In this document: positions 7,985 through 15,368 of the stretch, one piece after another
Numbering within the stretch: the stretch's first letter is position 1
Layout: every line of letters starts with the position of its first letter
Assembly (NCBI GenBank): GCA_013823135.1
Contig: PNLP01000062.1
Coordinates: forward strand, 1 to 41,211
Direction: 5' to 3'
Source: Planctomycetaceae bacterium
GTDB taxonomy: Bacteria; Planctomycetota; Planctomycetia; Gemmatales; Gemmataceae
DNA length: 41,211 bases
Position numbers and translations under genes: made by a program
Notes under the pieces: generated by a model
The model's input: the letters and a program-made list of their open reading frames with translations, nothing else
Told to the model about the DNA's origin: nothing
Databases searched by the model: none

Positions 7985-9004
7985 ATGGGGACCGCCATGC
8001 TCACTGTTCCGCTCGCCCAAACTGCGGGCGCTGTCCATAAACCGTCGGGGCTTGGGTTCGCCCCGGTCGCGGCCGATATCGACGAATCCGACCGGATCTT
8101 CGACCGCACCCTCTCGCAATATCGCTCGCCGTTCGGCTCCCTCATCGAGCACCTTCGCCACTATCGCGGCAAGCGACTTCGCCCGGCCCTTCTCCTGCTC
8201 ACGGCCAAGTCGCTCGGTAAAGTCACGACCCAGCACCATGCCCTCGCAGCAGCGGTGGAAATGATCCACACCGCGACCCTGGTTCACGACGACGTGCTGG
8301 ACGAAGCCGAACTGCGGCGGCACATCCCGACCGTGAACGCGGGCTGGGGGAACAAGGTCAGCATTCTGCTCGGCGACATGCTGTTCACGCACGCCTTCCA
8401 CCTCACGAGCACCGTGGACCGCCGGGCCTGCGAGATCATCGGCGAGGCGACGAACCGCGTGTGTGCGGGCGAACTGCGGCAGGTCACCGAACGCGGCAAC
8501 CTGAACCTCACGGATGCGGATTACTTCGCGATCATCGACGGCAAGACGGCCGCGCTCACGGAGTGCTGTGGCCGGCTCGGAGCCCTATACGCGGGAGCGT
8601 CGGAAGAAGTCGCCACCAGACTCGGGAACTTCGGCCGCAATCTCGGGCTGGCATTCCAGATCGCCGACGACTTGCTTGATCTCGTGGGCAACGAGGACAC
8701 CGCCGGCAAGACACTCGGCACCGACCTCGAACAGCAGAAGCTCACGCTCCCCGTGATTCACTGCCTGAACCGCCTTCCCGCCGCCGAGGCGGAGTCGCTG
8801 CGAAACGCGATCCGCGACGCCGAGCCGGGGTTGGGTCGGCGGGTGCTGCTGGCACTGGAGAAGACGCAATCGCTGGCCTACGCTCGCCGGAAGGCCGAGG
8901 AGTTTGCCCGCAGCGCCCGGCAGGAGTTGGAATGCCTTCCGCGTGGCGAGTGCCGCATGATTCTGGAAACGATGACCGACTGGAGCATAAAACGAGAGAA
9001 GTGA
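7985..9004 (+). CDS. Polyprenyl diphosphate synthase (trans-isoprenyl)
   Basis: A 339-residue E-isoprenyl diphosphate synthase that condenses isopentenyl diphosphate units onto an allylic primer. The first Asp-rich motif is DDVLD (102-106) and the second DDLLD (228-232), with the KRLRPALLLL block at 63-72. Small residues before the first Asp motif (HTATLVHDD) favour a longer product, such as a quinone side chain, over C10-C15; that is inference. The frame opens at a GTG at 7928, but the ATG at 7985 has GGAGG (7973-7977) seven bases upstream and is chosen. The stop is followed by a perfect 21-bp hairpin. Confidence 0.9.
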   Translation: MGTAMLTVPLAQTAGAVHKPSGLGFAPVAADIDESDRIFDRTLSQYRSPFGSLIEHLRHYRGKRLRPALLLLTAKSLGKVTTQHHALAAAVEMIHTATLVHDDVLDEAELRRHIPTVNAGWGNKVSILLGDMLFTHAFHLTSTVDRRACEIIGEATNRVCAGELRQVTERGNLNLTDADYFAIIDGKTAALTECCGRLGALYAGASEEVATRLGNFGRNLGLAFQIADDLLDLVGNEDTAGKTLGTDLEQQKLTLPVIHCLNRLPAAEAESLRNAIRDAEPGLGRRVLLALEKTQSLAYARRKAEEFARSARQELECLPRGECRMILETMTDWSIKREK

Positions 9005-9014
9005 TCACACTCAC

Positions 9015-9058
9015 CGTGCGAAGCCGCAAGCGGCTACAGCCGCTTGCGGCTTCGCACG
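9015..9058. terminator. Perfect 21-bp hairpin (AAGCCGCAAGCGGC-type palindrome)
   Basis: The left arm 9015-9035 (CGTGCGAAGCCGCAAGCGGC plus T) is exactly complementary to 9038-9058, leaving a two-base loop. It begins 10 bases after the polyprenyl synthase stop and ends 24 bases before the next start. There is no T-tract, so intrinsic termination is uncertain. Its core AAGCCGCAAGCGGC is shared with 30520-30565. Confidence 0.75.
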
Positions 9059-9082
9059 ACTTCACCAACTCGCATGTGCTCC

Positions 9083-9820
9083 ATGAACCCCGAAGACCTC
9101 TCCGATTTTCTTCGCCAGTCGCTCGCCGATCACAAGCTGACGCCGAGCGAGAAGTCGGCCCTCGCCAGTTGGCTCGCCAACAACGTCCAGACCGAGCAGC
9201 ATCGCGGTGTTGCCCGGCACGTCGCTTTTGAGGTGGCCAAGGCAGCCATTCCCGCGGATCACGCGGACATCGTTGGCTGGCTCGAAGACGTGATGCGAGT
9301 GCTCGCGCCGATGGGGCCACAGAACCCGGGGGTTAACACCCCCGGCTCGCCGGAATCCGACCTCGCGTTCTTCTCGCCGGGTGAGCGTTGCTTGCAACAG
9401 ATCATCCACCGCTTCAGTTCCGCTCGGCGTACCGCCGATGTCTGCGTCTTCACCATCACGGACGACCGCATCAGCAGGGCGATTCAAGATGCTCACCGTC
9501 GCGGCGTGAAGATCCGCATCATCTCGGACAACGAGAAGGCGTTCGACGCAGGTTCGGACATCCAACGATTTCGCGATGCAGGTATCCCCGTGAAGTTGGA
9601 CGAAGTTCGCGGCTCAGCACGCGGGCGATCCGACCCCGGCACCAACGGACACATGCACCACAAGTTCGCGATCTTCGACGGCGTGCGATTGCTCAACGGC
9701 AGCTACAACTGGACCCGCGGCGCGGCCGACATGAACTTCGAGAACATCGTGGACACAGCCGACGCGAAATTGATCGCGCTGTTCACTGCCGAGTTTGAAC
9801 GGTTGTGGAACACCTTCTGA
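9083..9820 (+). CDS. Single-HKD phospholipase D-like protein
   Basis: About 245 residues. The C-terminal half is a PLD-family domain with one HKD-type motif: HHKFAIFDGVRLLNGSYNWT (about 192-211), giving H, K and D in the usual HxKxxxxD spacing followed by GSYNWT. Single-HKD enzymes such as Nuc and the MitoPLD group work as dimers on phosphodiesters, either DNA/RNA or phospholipid; the target here is unknown. The N-terminal 80 residues are helical and unassigned (NPEDLSDFLRQSLADHKLTP). A palindrome (9326-9345) encodes the linker NPGVNTPGSPE. Three in-frame ATGs exist (9044, 9074, 9083); 9044 lies inside the preceding hairpin, so 9083 or 9074 is preferred. No clear Shine-Dalgarno is seen. Confidence 0.82.
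   Translation: MNPEDLSDFLRQSLADHKLTPSEKSALASWLANNVQTEQHRGVARHVAFEVAKAAIPADHADIVGWLEDVMRVLAPMGPQNPGVNTPGSPESDLAFFSPGERCLQQIIHRFSSARRTADVCVFTITDDRISRAIQDAHRRGVKIRIISDNEKAFDAGSDIQRFRDAGIPVKLDEVRGSARGRSDPGTNGHMHHKFAIFDGVRLLNGSYNWTRGAADMNFENIVDTADAKLIALFTAEFERLWNTF
9326..9345. repeat. GC palindrome inside the PLD-like gene
   Basis: CCGGGGGTTAACACCCCCGG forms a 7-bp stem and is followed by CTCGCCGGA. Apart from one base it is the same as 22455-22474 with its CTCGCC flank inside the RNase H-like gene. Here it is translated as part of an interdomain linker. Confidence 0.7.
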
Positions 9821-9842
9821 GTCGGTAATCTAGCAACTGAGT

Positions 9843-9903
9843 CACGGGGTTTATTCCCGTGGTCTTAACGGTCCGCCACCAATCCACGGGGATAAACCCC
9901 GTG
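9843..9903. repeat. Inverted repeat, CCACGGGGATAAACCCCGTG type
   Basis: The arm 9843-9862 (CACGGGGTTTATTCCCGTGG) pairs with 9884-9903 (CCACGGGGATAAACCCCGTG) with one G-T position in 20. It occupies the gap between the PLD-like gene and the propeller gene. It lies within the open frame upstream of the propeller gene, an argument against starting that gene at 9859. Confidence 0.75.
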
Positions 9904-9942
9904 GCTCGCAACCGTCCCGCCTCCCTGCCGGAATCACCCTCC

Positions 9943-12054
9943 ATGCGTGTGCTCCATCTCACTGCGTTCACCGCGATCCTGGGCATTGCTTCATTCGCGA
10001 TCACGCAGACCAAACAGCCCCCGCTGCAAGGCGAGTACGTCAACAAGGGGAGCCGGGCCGAGACGATTCGGGCCACGCTCGCGTCACACGGGTTGCCGAA
10101 CCTCGAAGGGAAGTGGTACTATGCCGGGCCTTTCGACAACAACGGCGGTGAAGCCTTTGAGACCGCGTACCCGCCCGAAAAGAGCGTCGACCTGAAGGCG
10201 ACCTACGCGGGGAAGGGCGGGAAGAAAATTGGCTGGGAGGAGTTCAAGGGCTTCACGCCGGGCAAGGTCACGAACCTGATGAAATTCTCGGACGCGAAGA
10301 CGAACGCAGCCATTTACCTGTACCACACGTTCGAGTCGCCAGTTGCATACAAGCAGCAGCTTTCGTTCGGCAGCGACGACACCTTGAGCGTGTTCTTCAA
10401 CGGCAAGCGAGTCATTCACGAGAACCACACGCGTGCCGCTGCCGCCGATCAGGATTTGGTCGAGGTGGATGTGAAACAGGGAGCGAACGAACTGCTCATC
10501 AAGGTGTGCCAGGGTGCGGGCGAGTGGGAACTTTACGCCAGTACCGCCGACTTGCCGAAGGTGCTGCCCGAGACGATTCGCAGGCGCCTCGAACGCGACT
10601 TCCCGCCGAAGAACGTGGTTGCCGGGATCAACCAGAACGCGGCTGGCGAGGCCAAGTTCTACAAGATTAACACCATCCCGCTGCCGCCCGATTGCGTGCT
10701 GGAAGTCGGCGGCATGGGCTTCCGGCCCGACGGCAAGTTGCTGGCCTGCACCCGTCGCGGCGAAGTGTGGATGGTCGAGAACCCGACCTCCGACAGCCTT
10801 GGCGACGTGAAGGTGACGAAGTACGCGGGCGGCTTGCACGAAGCGCTTGGGCTGTGGGTGAAGGACAACGACACGGTGTACGTCGTGCAGCGCCCGGAAC
10901 TGACGAAGATCGTCGAGAAGGACGGCGTCGCCTCCGAGTTCACGACCGTGAACGACAAGTGGGGCGTGTCCGGCGATTACCACGAGTTCGCCTTTGGCCC
11001 AGCACGCGACAAGGCCGGAAACTTCTTCATCACGCTGAACGTCGGCTTCGGCGGCGGTCACCAGGCGAAAGCTCCGTGGCGTGGCTGGTGCGTAAAGGTC
11101 ACCCCCGAAGGAAAGATGGAGCCATACGCTTACGGGCTGCGTTCGCCGAACGGCGTGAACTTCTCGCCGGAAGGCGAACTGTTCTACTGCGACAACCAGG
11201 GCGAGTGGGTCGCGACGAACAAGATGCACCACCTCAAGCAGGGGAAGTTCTACGGCCACCAGGCCGGGTTGCGCTGGGTGAAGGACTCGCCGTTCGCCGG
11301 CAAGGTGCCAGACAAGGTGCCGAGCGGCATCCGTTACGACGGCGTGGACAAGAACGGCAACCAGACCGACGTGTACCCCGACTTCGACCCACCGTGCATC
11401 TGGTTCCCATATGGTCGCATGGGGAAGTCCGCGAGTGAGCCGGTTTGGGACACGACCGGTGGCAAGTTCGGCCCGTTCACGGGTCAGGCGTTCGTGGGCG
11501 ACCAGACGAACTCGTCTGTGATGCGAGTCGCACTGGAGAAGGTGAACGGCGTGTATCAGGGTGCGTGCTTCCCGTTCCGCAGCGGCTTGCAGTGCGGCGT
11601 CAACCGCCTCTGCTTCGCCCCGGACGGTAGCCTGATGGTGGGCCAGACGAACCGCGGTTGGGGCTCGCTCGGCGGCAAGCCGTATGGCCTCCAGCGCATC
11701 GCTTACGACGGCAAGGAACCGTTCGACATCCACCACGTGACGCTGACGAAGGACGGCTTCGACCTCGTGTTCACGAAACCGATCAGCCCCGAGTCGATTG
11801 GTGCGAAGCCGGCGTCGGTGAGTTCGTTCACCTACATCTACAAGAGCGATTACGGTTGCCCCGAGACGGACACACGTTTCGAGATGGTGGGCAAGGTGAA
11901 GCTCTCGGACGACGGCAAGACGCTGTCGGTGCCGGTGGGTGGGTTGAGGAAGGGCCGTGTCTTCGAGATCCGCCTGGATGGCATCACCACCGCCGACGGC
12001 GAGAAGGTGCTGCACCCCGAGGCGTACTACACGCTGAACGAACTGGTGAAGTGA
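9943..12054 (+). CDS. Exported beta-propeller protein (glucose/sorbosone dehydrogenase-like fold)
   Basis: A 703-residue secreted protein. The signal peptide (RVLHLTAFTAILGIASFA) fixes the start at 9943. Residues about 40-200 look like a carbohydrate-binding or PA14-like beta domain (KWYYAGPFDNN, SFGSDDTLSVFFNGKRV). Residues about 225-590 hold NHL/PQQ-type propeller blades (MGFRPDGKLLACTRRGEVWM, GLRSPNGVNFSPEGELFYCD, CFAPDGSLMVGQTNRGWG). A C-terminal Ig-like domain follows (GRVFEIRLDGI). The layout is common in planctomycete proteins thought to act on sugars or alcohols in the periplasm. No haem CxxCH is present, so any electron acceptor must be separate. A DUF1080 gene follows. Confidence 0.82.
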   Translation: MRVLHLTAFTAILGIASFAITQTKQPPLQGEYVNKGSRAETIRATLASHGLPNLEGKWYYAGPFDNNGGEAFETAYPPEKSVDLKATYAGKGGKKIGWEEFKGFTPGKVTNLMKFSDAKTNAAIYLYHTFESPVAYKQQLSFGSDDTLSVFFNGKRVIHENHTRAAAADQDLVEVDVKQGANELLIKVCQGAGEWELYASTADLPKVLPETIRRRLERDFPPKNVVAGINQNAAGEAKFYKINTIPLPPDCVLEVGGMGFRPDGKLLACTRRGEVWMVENPTSDSLGDVKVTKYAGGLHEALGLWVKDNDTVYVVQRPELTKIVEKDGVASEFTTVNDKWGVSGDYHEFAFGPARDKAGNFFITLNVGFGGGHQAKAPWRGWCVKVTPEGKMEPYAYGLRSPNGVNFSPEGELFYCDNQGEWVATNKMHHLKQGKFYGHQAGLRWVKDSPFAGKVPDKVPSGIRYDGVDKNGNQTDVYPDFDPPCIWFPYGRMGKSASEPVWDTTGGKFGPFTGQAFVGDQTNSSVMRVALEKVNGVYQGACFPFRSGLQCGVNRLCFAPDGSLMVGQTNRGWGSLGGKPYGLQRIAYDGKEPFDIHHVTLTKDGFDLVFTKPISPESIGAKPASVSSFTYIYKSDYGCPETDTRFEMVGKVKLSDDGKTLSVPVGGLRKGRVFEIRLDGITTADGEKVLHPEAYYTLNELVK

Positions 12055-12101
12055 GGTCGGTTGTTCGAGCGAGCCGGGAGCGTCAGCGACCGGAGGTTTT
12101 G

Positions 12102-12193
12102 TAGCCGCGGATGCGGCGACCGAGTGTAGCCAGGGGTGGAGCGAGTCTTCGAGCGCAACCCCTGGTAACGCTCGGCCGCCCCATCCGGGGCTA
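12102..12193. repeat. Nested imperfect palindrome (TAGCCGCG...GGGGCTA)
   Basis: The outer arms TAGCCGCGGATGCGGCGACC (12102-12121) and the complementary stretch ending CCATCCGGGGCTA (12193) pair with about three mismatches. An inner CCAGGGGT/ACCCCTGG pair lies near 12130-12164. It fills most of the gap between the propeller and DUF1080 genes. The GCTAAA end relates it to the palindromes at 4999 and 15285. Confidence 0.6.
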
Positions 12194-12216
12194 AATCCAA
12201 AACGCTGGACACACAC

Positions 12217-12852
12217 ATGAAGCTCATCCTCTCCGCACTGCTACTCACCATTTCGGCCGTAGCAATCGCTGCCGACAAGCCGAAGCCGGTCGCGCTGTTC
12301 GATGGCAAAACCTTCGACGGTTGGGATGGTGACACCGAGAAAACCTGGAAGATCGAGGACGGCGTGATCGTTGGCGGGTCGACGGAAACGACTGTGCCGC
12401 GCAACGAGTTCCTTTGCACGAAGAAGTCCTACGGCGACTTCGAGCTGAAGGTCACGTTCAAGCTCACCGGTGAGAAGAACAAGAACGCGGGGATCCAGTT
12501 CCGCACGAAGCGGATCCCGAATCACCACGAAGTGAGCGGCTACCAGGCCGACGTGGGCCAGGATTACTGGGGCGCTCTCTACGACGAATCGCGGCGCAAG
12601 AAGGTGCTCGCCAAGCCCGACCCGAAGGTGCTGGAGAAGCTCATCAAGCACGACGACTGGAACGAGTACACCATCCGTTGCGAGGGACCGAAGATCAAGC
12701 TGTGGCTCAACGGCACCCTCACGGTCGATTACACCGAGGAAGACGACAAGATCGAACGCACCGGCATCATCGGCCTGCAAGTCCACGGCGGCGCGAAGGC
12801 GAAGGTGTTCTACAAAAGCGTGACCATCGAAGAACTGCCCGCGAAGAAGTGA
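12217..12852 (+). CDS. DUF1080 exported protein (3-keto-disaccharide hydrolase-like)
   Basis: A 211-residue protein with a signal peptide (MKLILSALLLTISAVAIAAD) and one DUF1080 concanavalin-like jelly roll: LFDGKTFDGWDG near residue 28, GDFELKVTFKLTGE, NAGIQFRTKRIP, GYQADVGQDYWGALYDESRR and a C-terminal GIIGLQVHGG. DUF1080 proteins are very numerous in planctomycetes; some bind or hydrolyse glycans, including 3-keto-disaccharides, but the substrate is not readable here. The stop overlaps the GTG of the FAD oxidoreductase gene by four bases, which signals translational coupling. The propeller and Gfo/Idh neighbours fit a keto-sugar pathway by inference. Confidence 0.9.
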   Translation: MKLILSALLLTISAVAIAADKPKPVALFDGKTFDGWDGDTEKTWKIEDGVIVGGSTETTVPRNEFLCTKKSYGDFELKVTFKLTGEKNKNAGIQFRTKRIPNHHEVSGYQADVGQDYWGALYDESRRKKVLAKPDPKVLEKLIKHDDWNEYTIRCEGPKIKLWLNGTLTVDYTEEDDKIERTGIIGLQVHGGAKAKVFYKSVTIEELPAKK

Positions 12853-13904
12853 GTCGCACATTCGATTACATCGTCATTGGCCAGGGAATAGCCGGCACAA
12901 CGCTGTCGTGGCAACTCCGTCGGCGTGGGCTCCGTGTGCTGGTCATCGACCGCGAAGCCCACGACGGCGCGTCTCAGATCGCGGCCGGGCTCATCACGCC
13001 TGTCACGGGGAAGCGGCTCGCAAAGTCCTGGCGATGGGACGAACTCTACCCCGCGGCCGTCGCGTTCTACCGTTCGCTCGAAGCCGAAACCGGCACGCGG
13101 TTCTTCCACGAACGTGCGTCGCTCCGGCTATTCGCGGACGACGCGGAACGCGACGAGTGCCATCGCCGTGCCGGTGGCATCATCGCGGGGTTGGTGCGAC
13201 AGACGCCGCCCATTCCCGATTGCTTCACGGCACTGCTCGGCGGCTTCGAGTTGCTCAGCGCTGCTCGCCTCGATGTGCCGCGCTATCTGGAAGCCTCACG
13301 CGAACAGTTCCGCGAGGATGACAGCTACCTCACCGCAGACATCGATCTGGCGAAGGATGTGGAACTGCTCCCCGCCGCTTGTGGCATCGCAAAGCTGAAC
13401 GTGCAGGCTCGCGGGTTGGTGTTCTGTCGCGGCTTCACGCCGGGTTCCGATCCGTGGTTTGGCGGCGTTCGCTTCAACGCGGCAAAAGGGGAAATCCTCA
13501 CGCTCCGCATTCCGGGACTGGCAGAAGAGCGCGTGATTCACCGCGGCATCTGGCTTGCCCCGGCGGGCGGCGACCTGTTCCGTTGCGGTTCAACATACAA
13601 GTGGGACGATCTGAACTGTGTTCCCACGGCCGAAGCTCGTGCCGAGATCGAAGCTCGGCTGCGGGCCTTCCTGCGAGTGCCGTTCGAGGTCATCGAGCAT
13701 CGTGCCGCCGTGCGACCCGTCATCGACGCGGGCTACCCCGTGTTCGGCCGACACCCCGCACACCCGCAACTGGCGTACTTCAACGGCCTCGGCTCGAAGG
13801 GTTCGCTGCTCGCACCGTTCTTCGCGGAGCAACTCGCCGCGTGCCTCATCGGGGAACGCGAACCCGAACCCGCCCTCGACGTGCGGCGCTTCCTCGCAAA
13901 GTAA
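12849..13904 (+). CDS. FAD-dependent oxidoreductase (DAO family)
   Basis: A 351-residue flavoprotein of the D-amino-acid/glycine oxidase type. The dinucleotide-binding motif is IGQGIAGTTLS (10-20), ending in an acidic ribose-binding residue (VLVIDRE, about 31-37). The GLITPVTGKRL block and a C-terminal GYPVFGRHP/NGLGSKGSLLAP segment complete the family pattern. The frame is open from 12678, but that part is antisense or shadow of DUF1080. The GTG at 12849 overlaps the DUF1080 stop and leads straight into FDYIVIGQG, so it is chosen. The substrate is unknown: an amine or hydroxy acid would be usual for the fold. Confidence 0.85.
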   Translation: MSRTFDYIVIGQGIAGTTLSWQLRRRGLRVLVIDREAHDGASQIAAGLITPVTGKRLAKSWRWDELYPAAVAFYRSLEAETGTRFFHERASLRLFADDAERDECHRRAGGIIAGLVRQTPPIPDCFTALLGGFELLSAARLDVPRYLEASREQFREDDSYLTADIDLAKDVELLPAACGIAKLNVQARGLVFCRGFTPGSDPWFGGVRFNAAKGEILTLRIPGLAEERVIHRGIWLAPAGGDLFRCGSTYKWDDLNCVPTAEARAEIEARLRAFLRVPFEVIEHRAAVRPVIDAGYPVFGRHPAHPQLAYFNGLGSKGSLLAPFFAEQLAACLIGEREPEPALDVRRFLAK

Positions 13905-14016
13905 ACACATTGCCAAATCGGTGGGGAACCGGGCCAATCGTGGAAGCCGTGTGCGGCCGAGATTATGATTTTGGGAACTCGTTCACGACTCCCAGGGTTC
14001 GCCAAGGAGATTCGCC

Positions 14017-15273
14017 ATGACGACTCGCCGTCAGTTTCTCACCACATCCGCGGTCGCGGTCGCAACTGCACCCCACGCCTTTGCTGCCGGCAACGACGTC
14101 ATCAAGATCGGTCTCATTGGTTGCGGCGAGCGTGGCACCGGCGCTGCCGTCAACGCCCTGAGTGCCGACAAGAACGTGAAGCTCGTCGCGATGGCTGATG
14201 CCTTCCAGGATCGCCTCGACGGCAGCTTCAACAACCTCCTCGCGAAGAAAGCTGTGGCCGACCGCGTGGACGTGAAGCCCGACGCCAAGTTCGTCGGCTT
14301 CGATGCCTACAAGTCCGTGATCGAACGCTGCGATGTCGTGCTGCTCACCACACCACCACAGTTCCGCCCACTTCACCTGAAGGCCGCCATCGACGCGGGG
14401 AAGCATGTCTTCGCCGAGAAGCCGTGTGCCGTGGACGCGCCTGGCGTGCGGTCGGTTCTCGAATCGTGCGCGAAGGCGAAGACCAAGGGGCTTTCCGTCG
14501 TGTCGGGGTTGTGCCTGCGATACGACAACGGCTTCCGCGAAACCGTGAAGCGGATCCACGGCGGCGCGATCGGCGAAGTCGTGACGGTGTTCGCCAACGA
14601 TTACCGTGGTGGTCGCTGGACCAAGATTCGCCAGAAGGAATGGTCTGACATGACGTACCAGATGCGGAACTGGTACAACTTCACGTGGCTCAGCGGTGAC
14701 TTCAACGTGGAGCAGCACGTTCACTTCCTCGACGTGGCCGCGTGGGTGATGAAGGACCAGTACCCCGTGCGGGCGATGGGCATGGGCGGCCGCGGCATCT
14801 ACACCGGGCCAGACACCGGCAACATCTTTGATCACTTCTCGGTGGTGTACGAGTACGAGAACGGCGCACGGCTCGTGAGCAACACCCGCCAGCAACCGAG
14901 GACGAAATCTGACATGAGCGCGCAGGCATTCGGCACCAAGGGCCGCGCAGCACTTTCGGAGAAGGATGGCGGCCTGAACATCAAGGCCGAGCAGAACTGG
15001 ACGTTCGACGGACCCGGGAACGCGATGTACCAGGTGGAGCACGAGGAACTGTTCGCGAGCATCCGTAGCGGCAAGCCGGTGAACAACGGCGAGTACATGG
15101 CGAACAGCACGCTGCTGGCGATCATGGGTCGCATGGCGGCGTACACCGGGCAGCAGATCACGTGGAAGATGGCGCTGGAGTCGAAGGAAGACCTATCGCC
15201 GCCGAAGTGGGACTGGGACGCGCCGCTGCCGGAACCAGCGATCTCGATTCCGGGAGTGACGAAGTTCGTGTGA
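14017..15273 (+). CDS. Tat-exported Gfo/Idh/MocA family oxidoreductase
   Basis: A 418-residue NAD(P)-dependent sugar oxidoreductase with a twin-arginine leader (TTRRQFLTTSAVAVATAPHAFA). The Rossmann motif IGLIGCGERGTG starts near residue 31, and the AEKPC motif carries the family's conserved EKP lysine. The C-terminal substrate domain follows. Exported members load their cofactor in the cytoplasm before Tat transport, and related enzymes oxidise or interconvert sugar hydroxyls. AAGGAGA sits 6 bases before the ATG, the best Shine-Dalgarno in this block. The gap back to the FAD gene is 112 bases. A perfect 32-bp hairpin follows the stop. Confidence 0.92.
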   Translation: MTTRRQFLTTSAVAVATAPHAFAAGNDVIKIGLIGCGERGTGAAVNALSADKNVKLVAMADAFQDRLDGSFNNLLAKKAVADRVDVKPDAKFVGFDAYKSVIERCDVVLLTTPPQFRPLHLKAAIDAGKHVFAEKPCAVDAPGVRSVLESCAKAKTKGLSVVSGLCLRYDNGFRETVKRIHGGAIGEVVTVFANDYRGGRWTKIRQKEWSDMTYQMRNWYNFTWLSGDFNVEQHVHFLDVAAWVMKDQYPVRAMGMGGRGIYTGPDTGNIFDHFSVVYEYENGARLVSNTRQQPRTKSDMSAQAFGTKGRAALSEKDGGLNIKAEQNWTFDGPGNAMYQVEHEELFASIRSGKPVNNGEYMANSTLLAIMGRMAAYTGQQITWKMALESKEDLSPPKWDWDAPLPEPAISIPGVTKFV

Positions 15274-15284
15274 TACCCAGATTT

Positions 15285-15359
15285 GCCGCGACGCGGAGTC
15301 TTCGGAGCGGAGCGCTCTGGCGCTGCGAGCGCTCCGCTCCGAAGACTCCGCGTCGCGGC
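15285..15359. terminator. Perfect 32-bp hairpin between convergent genes
   Basis: Positions 15285-15316 (starting GCCGCGACGCGGAGTCTTCG) are exactly complementary to 15328-15359, around an 11-base loop. It lies 11 bases after the Gfo/Idh stop and 9 bases before the end of the opposite-strand esterase gene, the right place for a bidirectional terminator or a barrier between converging polymerases. The flanks GCCGCGACGCG and CGCGGCTAAAC match the element at 4999-5057. Confidence 0.8.
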
Positions 15360-15368
15360 TAAACGATT

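Noticed and set aside
10084..12216. 710-residue minus-strand open frame
   Set aside because: It lies opposite the propeller gene and has Arg/His/Val-rich composition without any domain, typical of a high-GC shadow frame.
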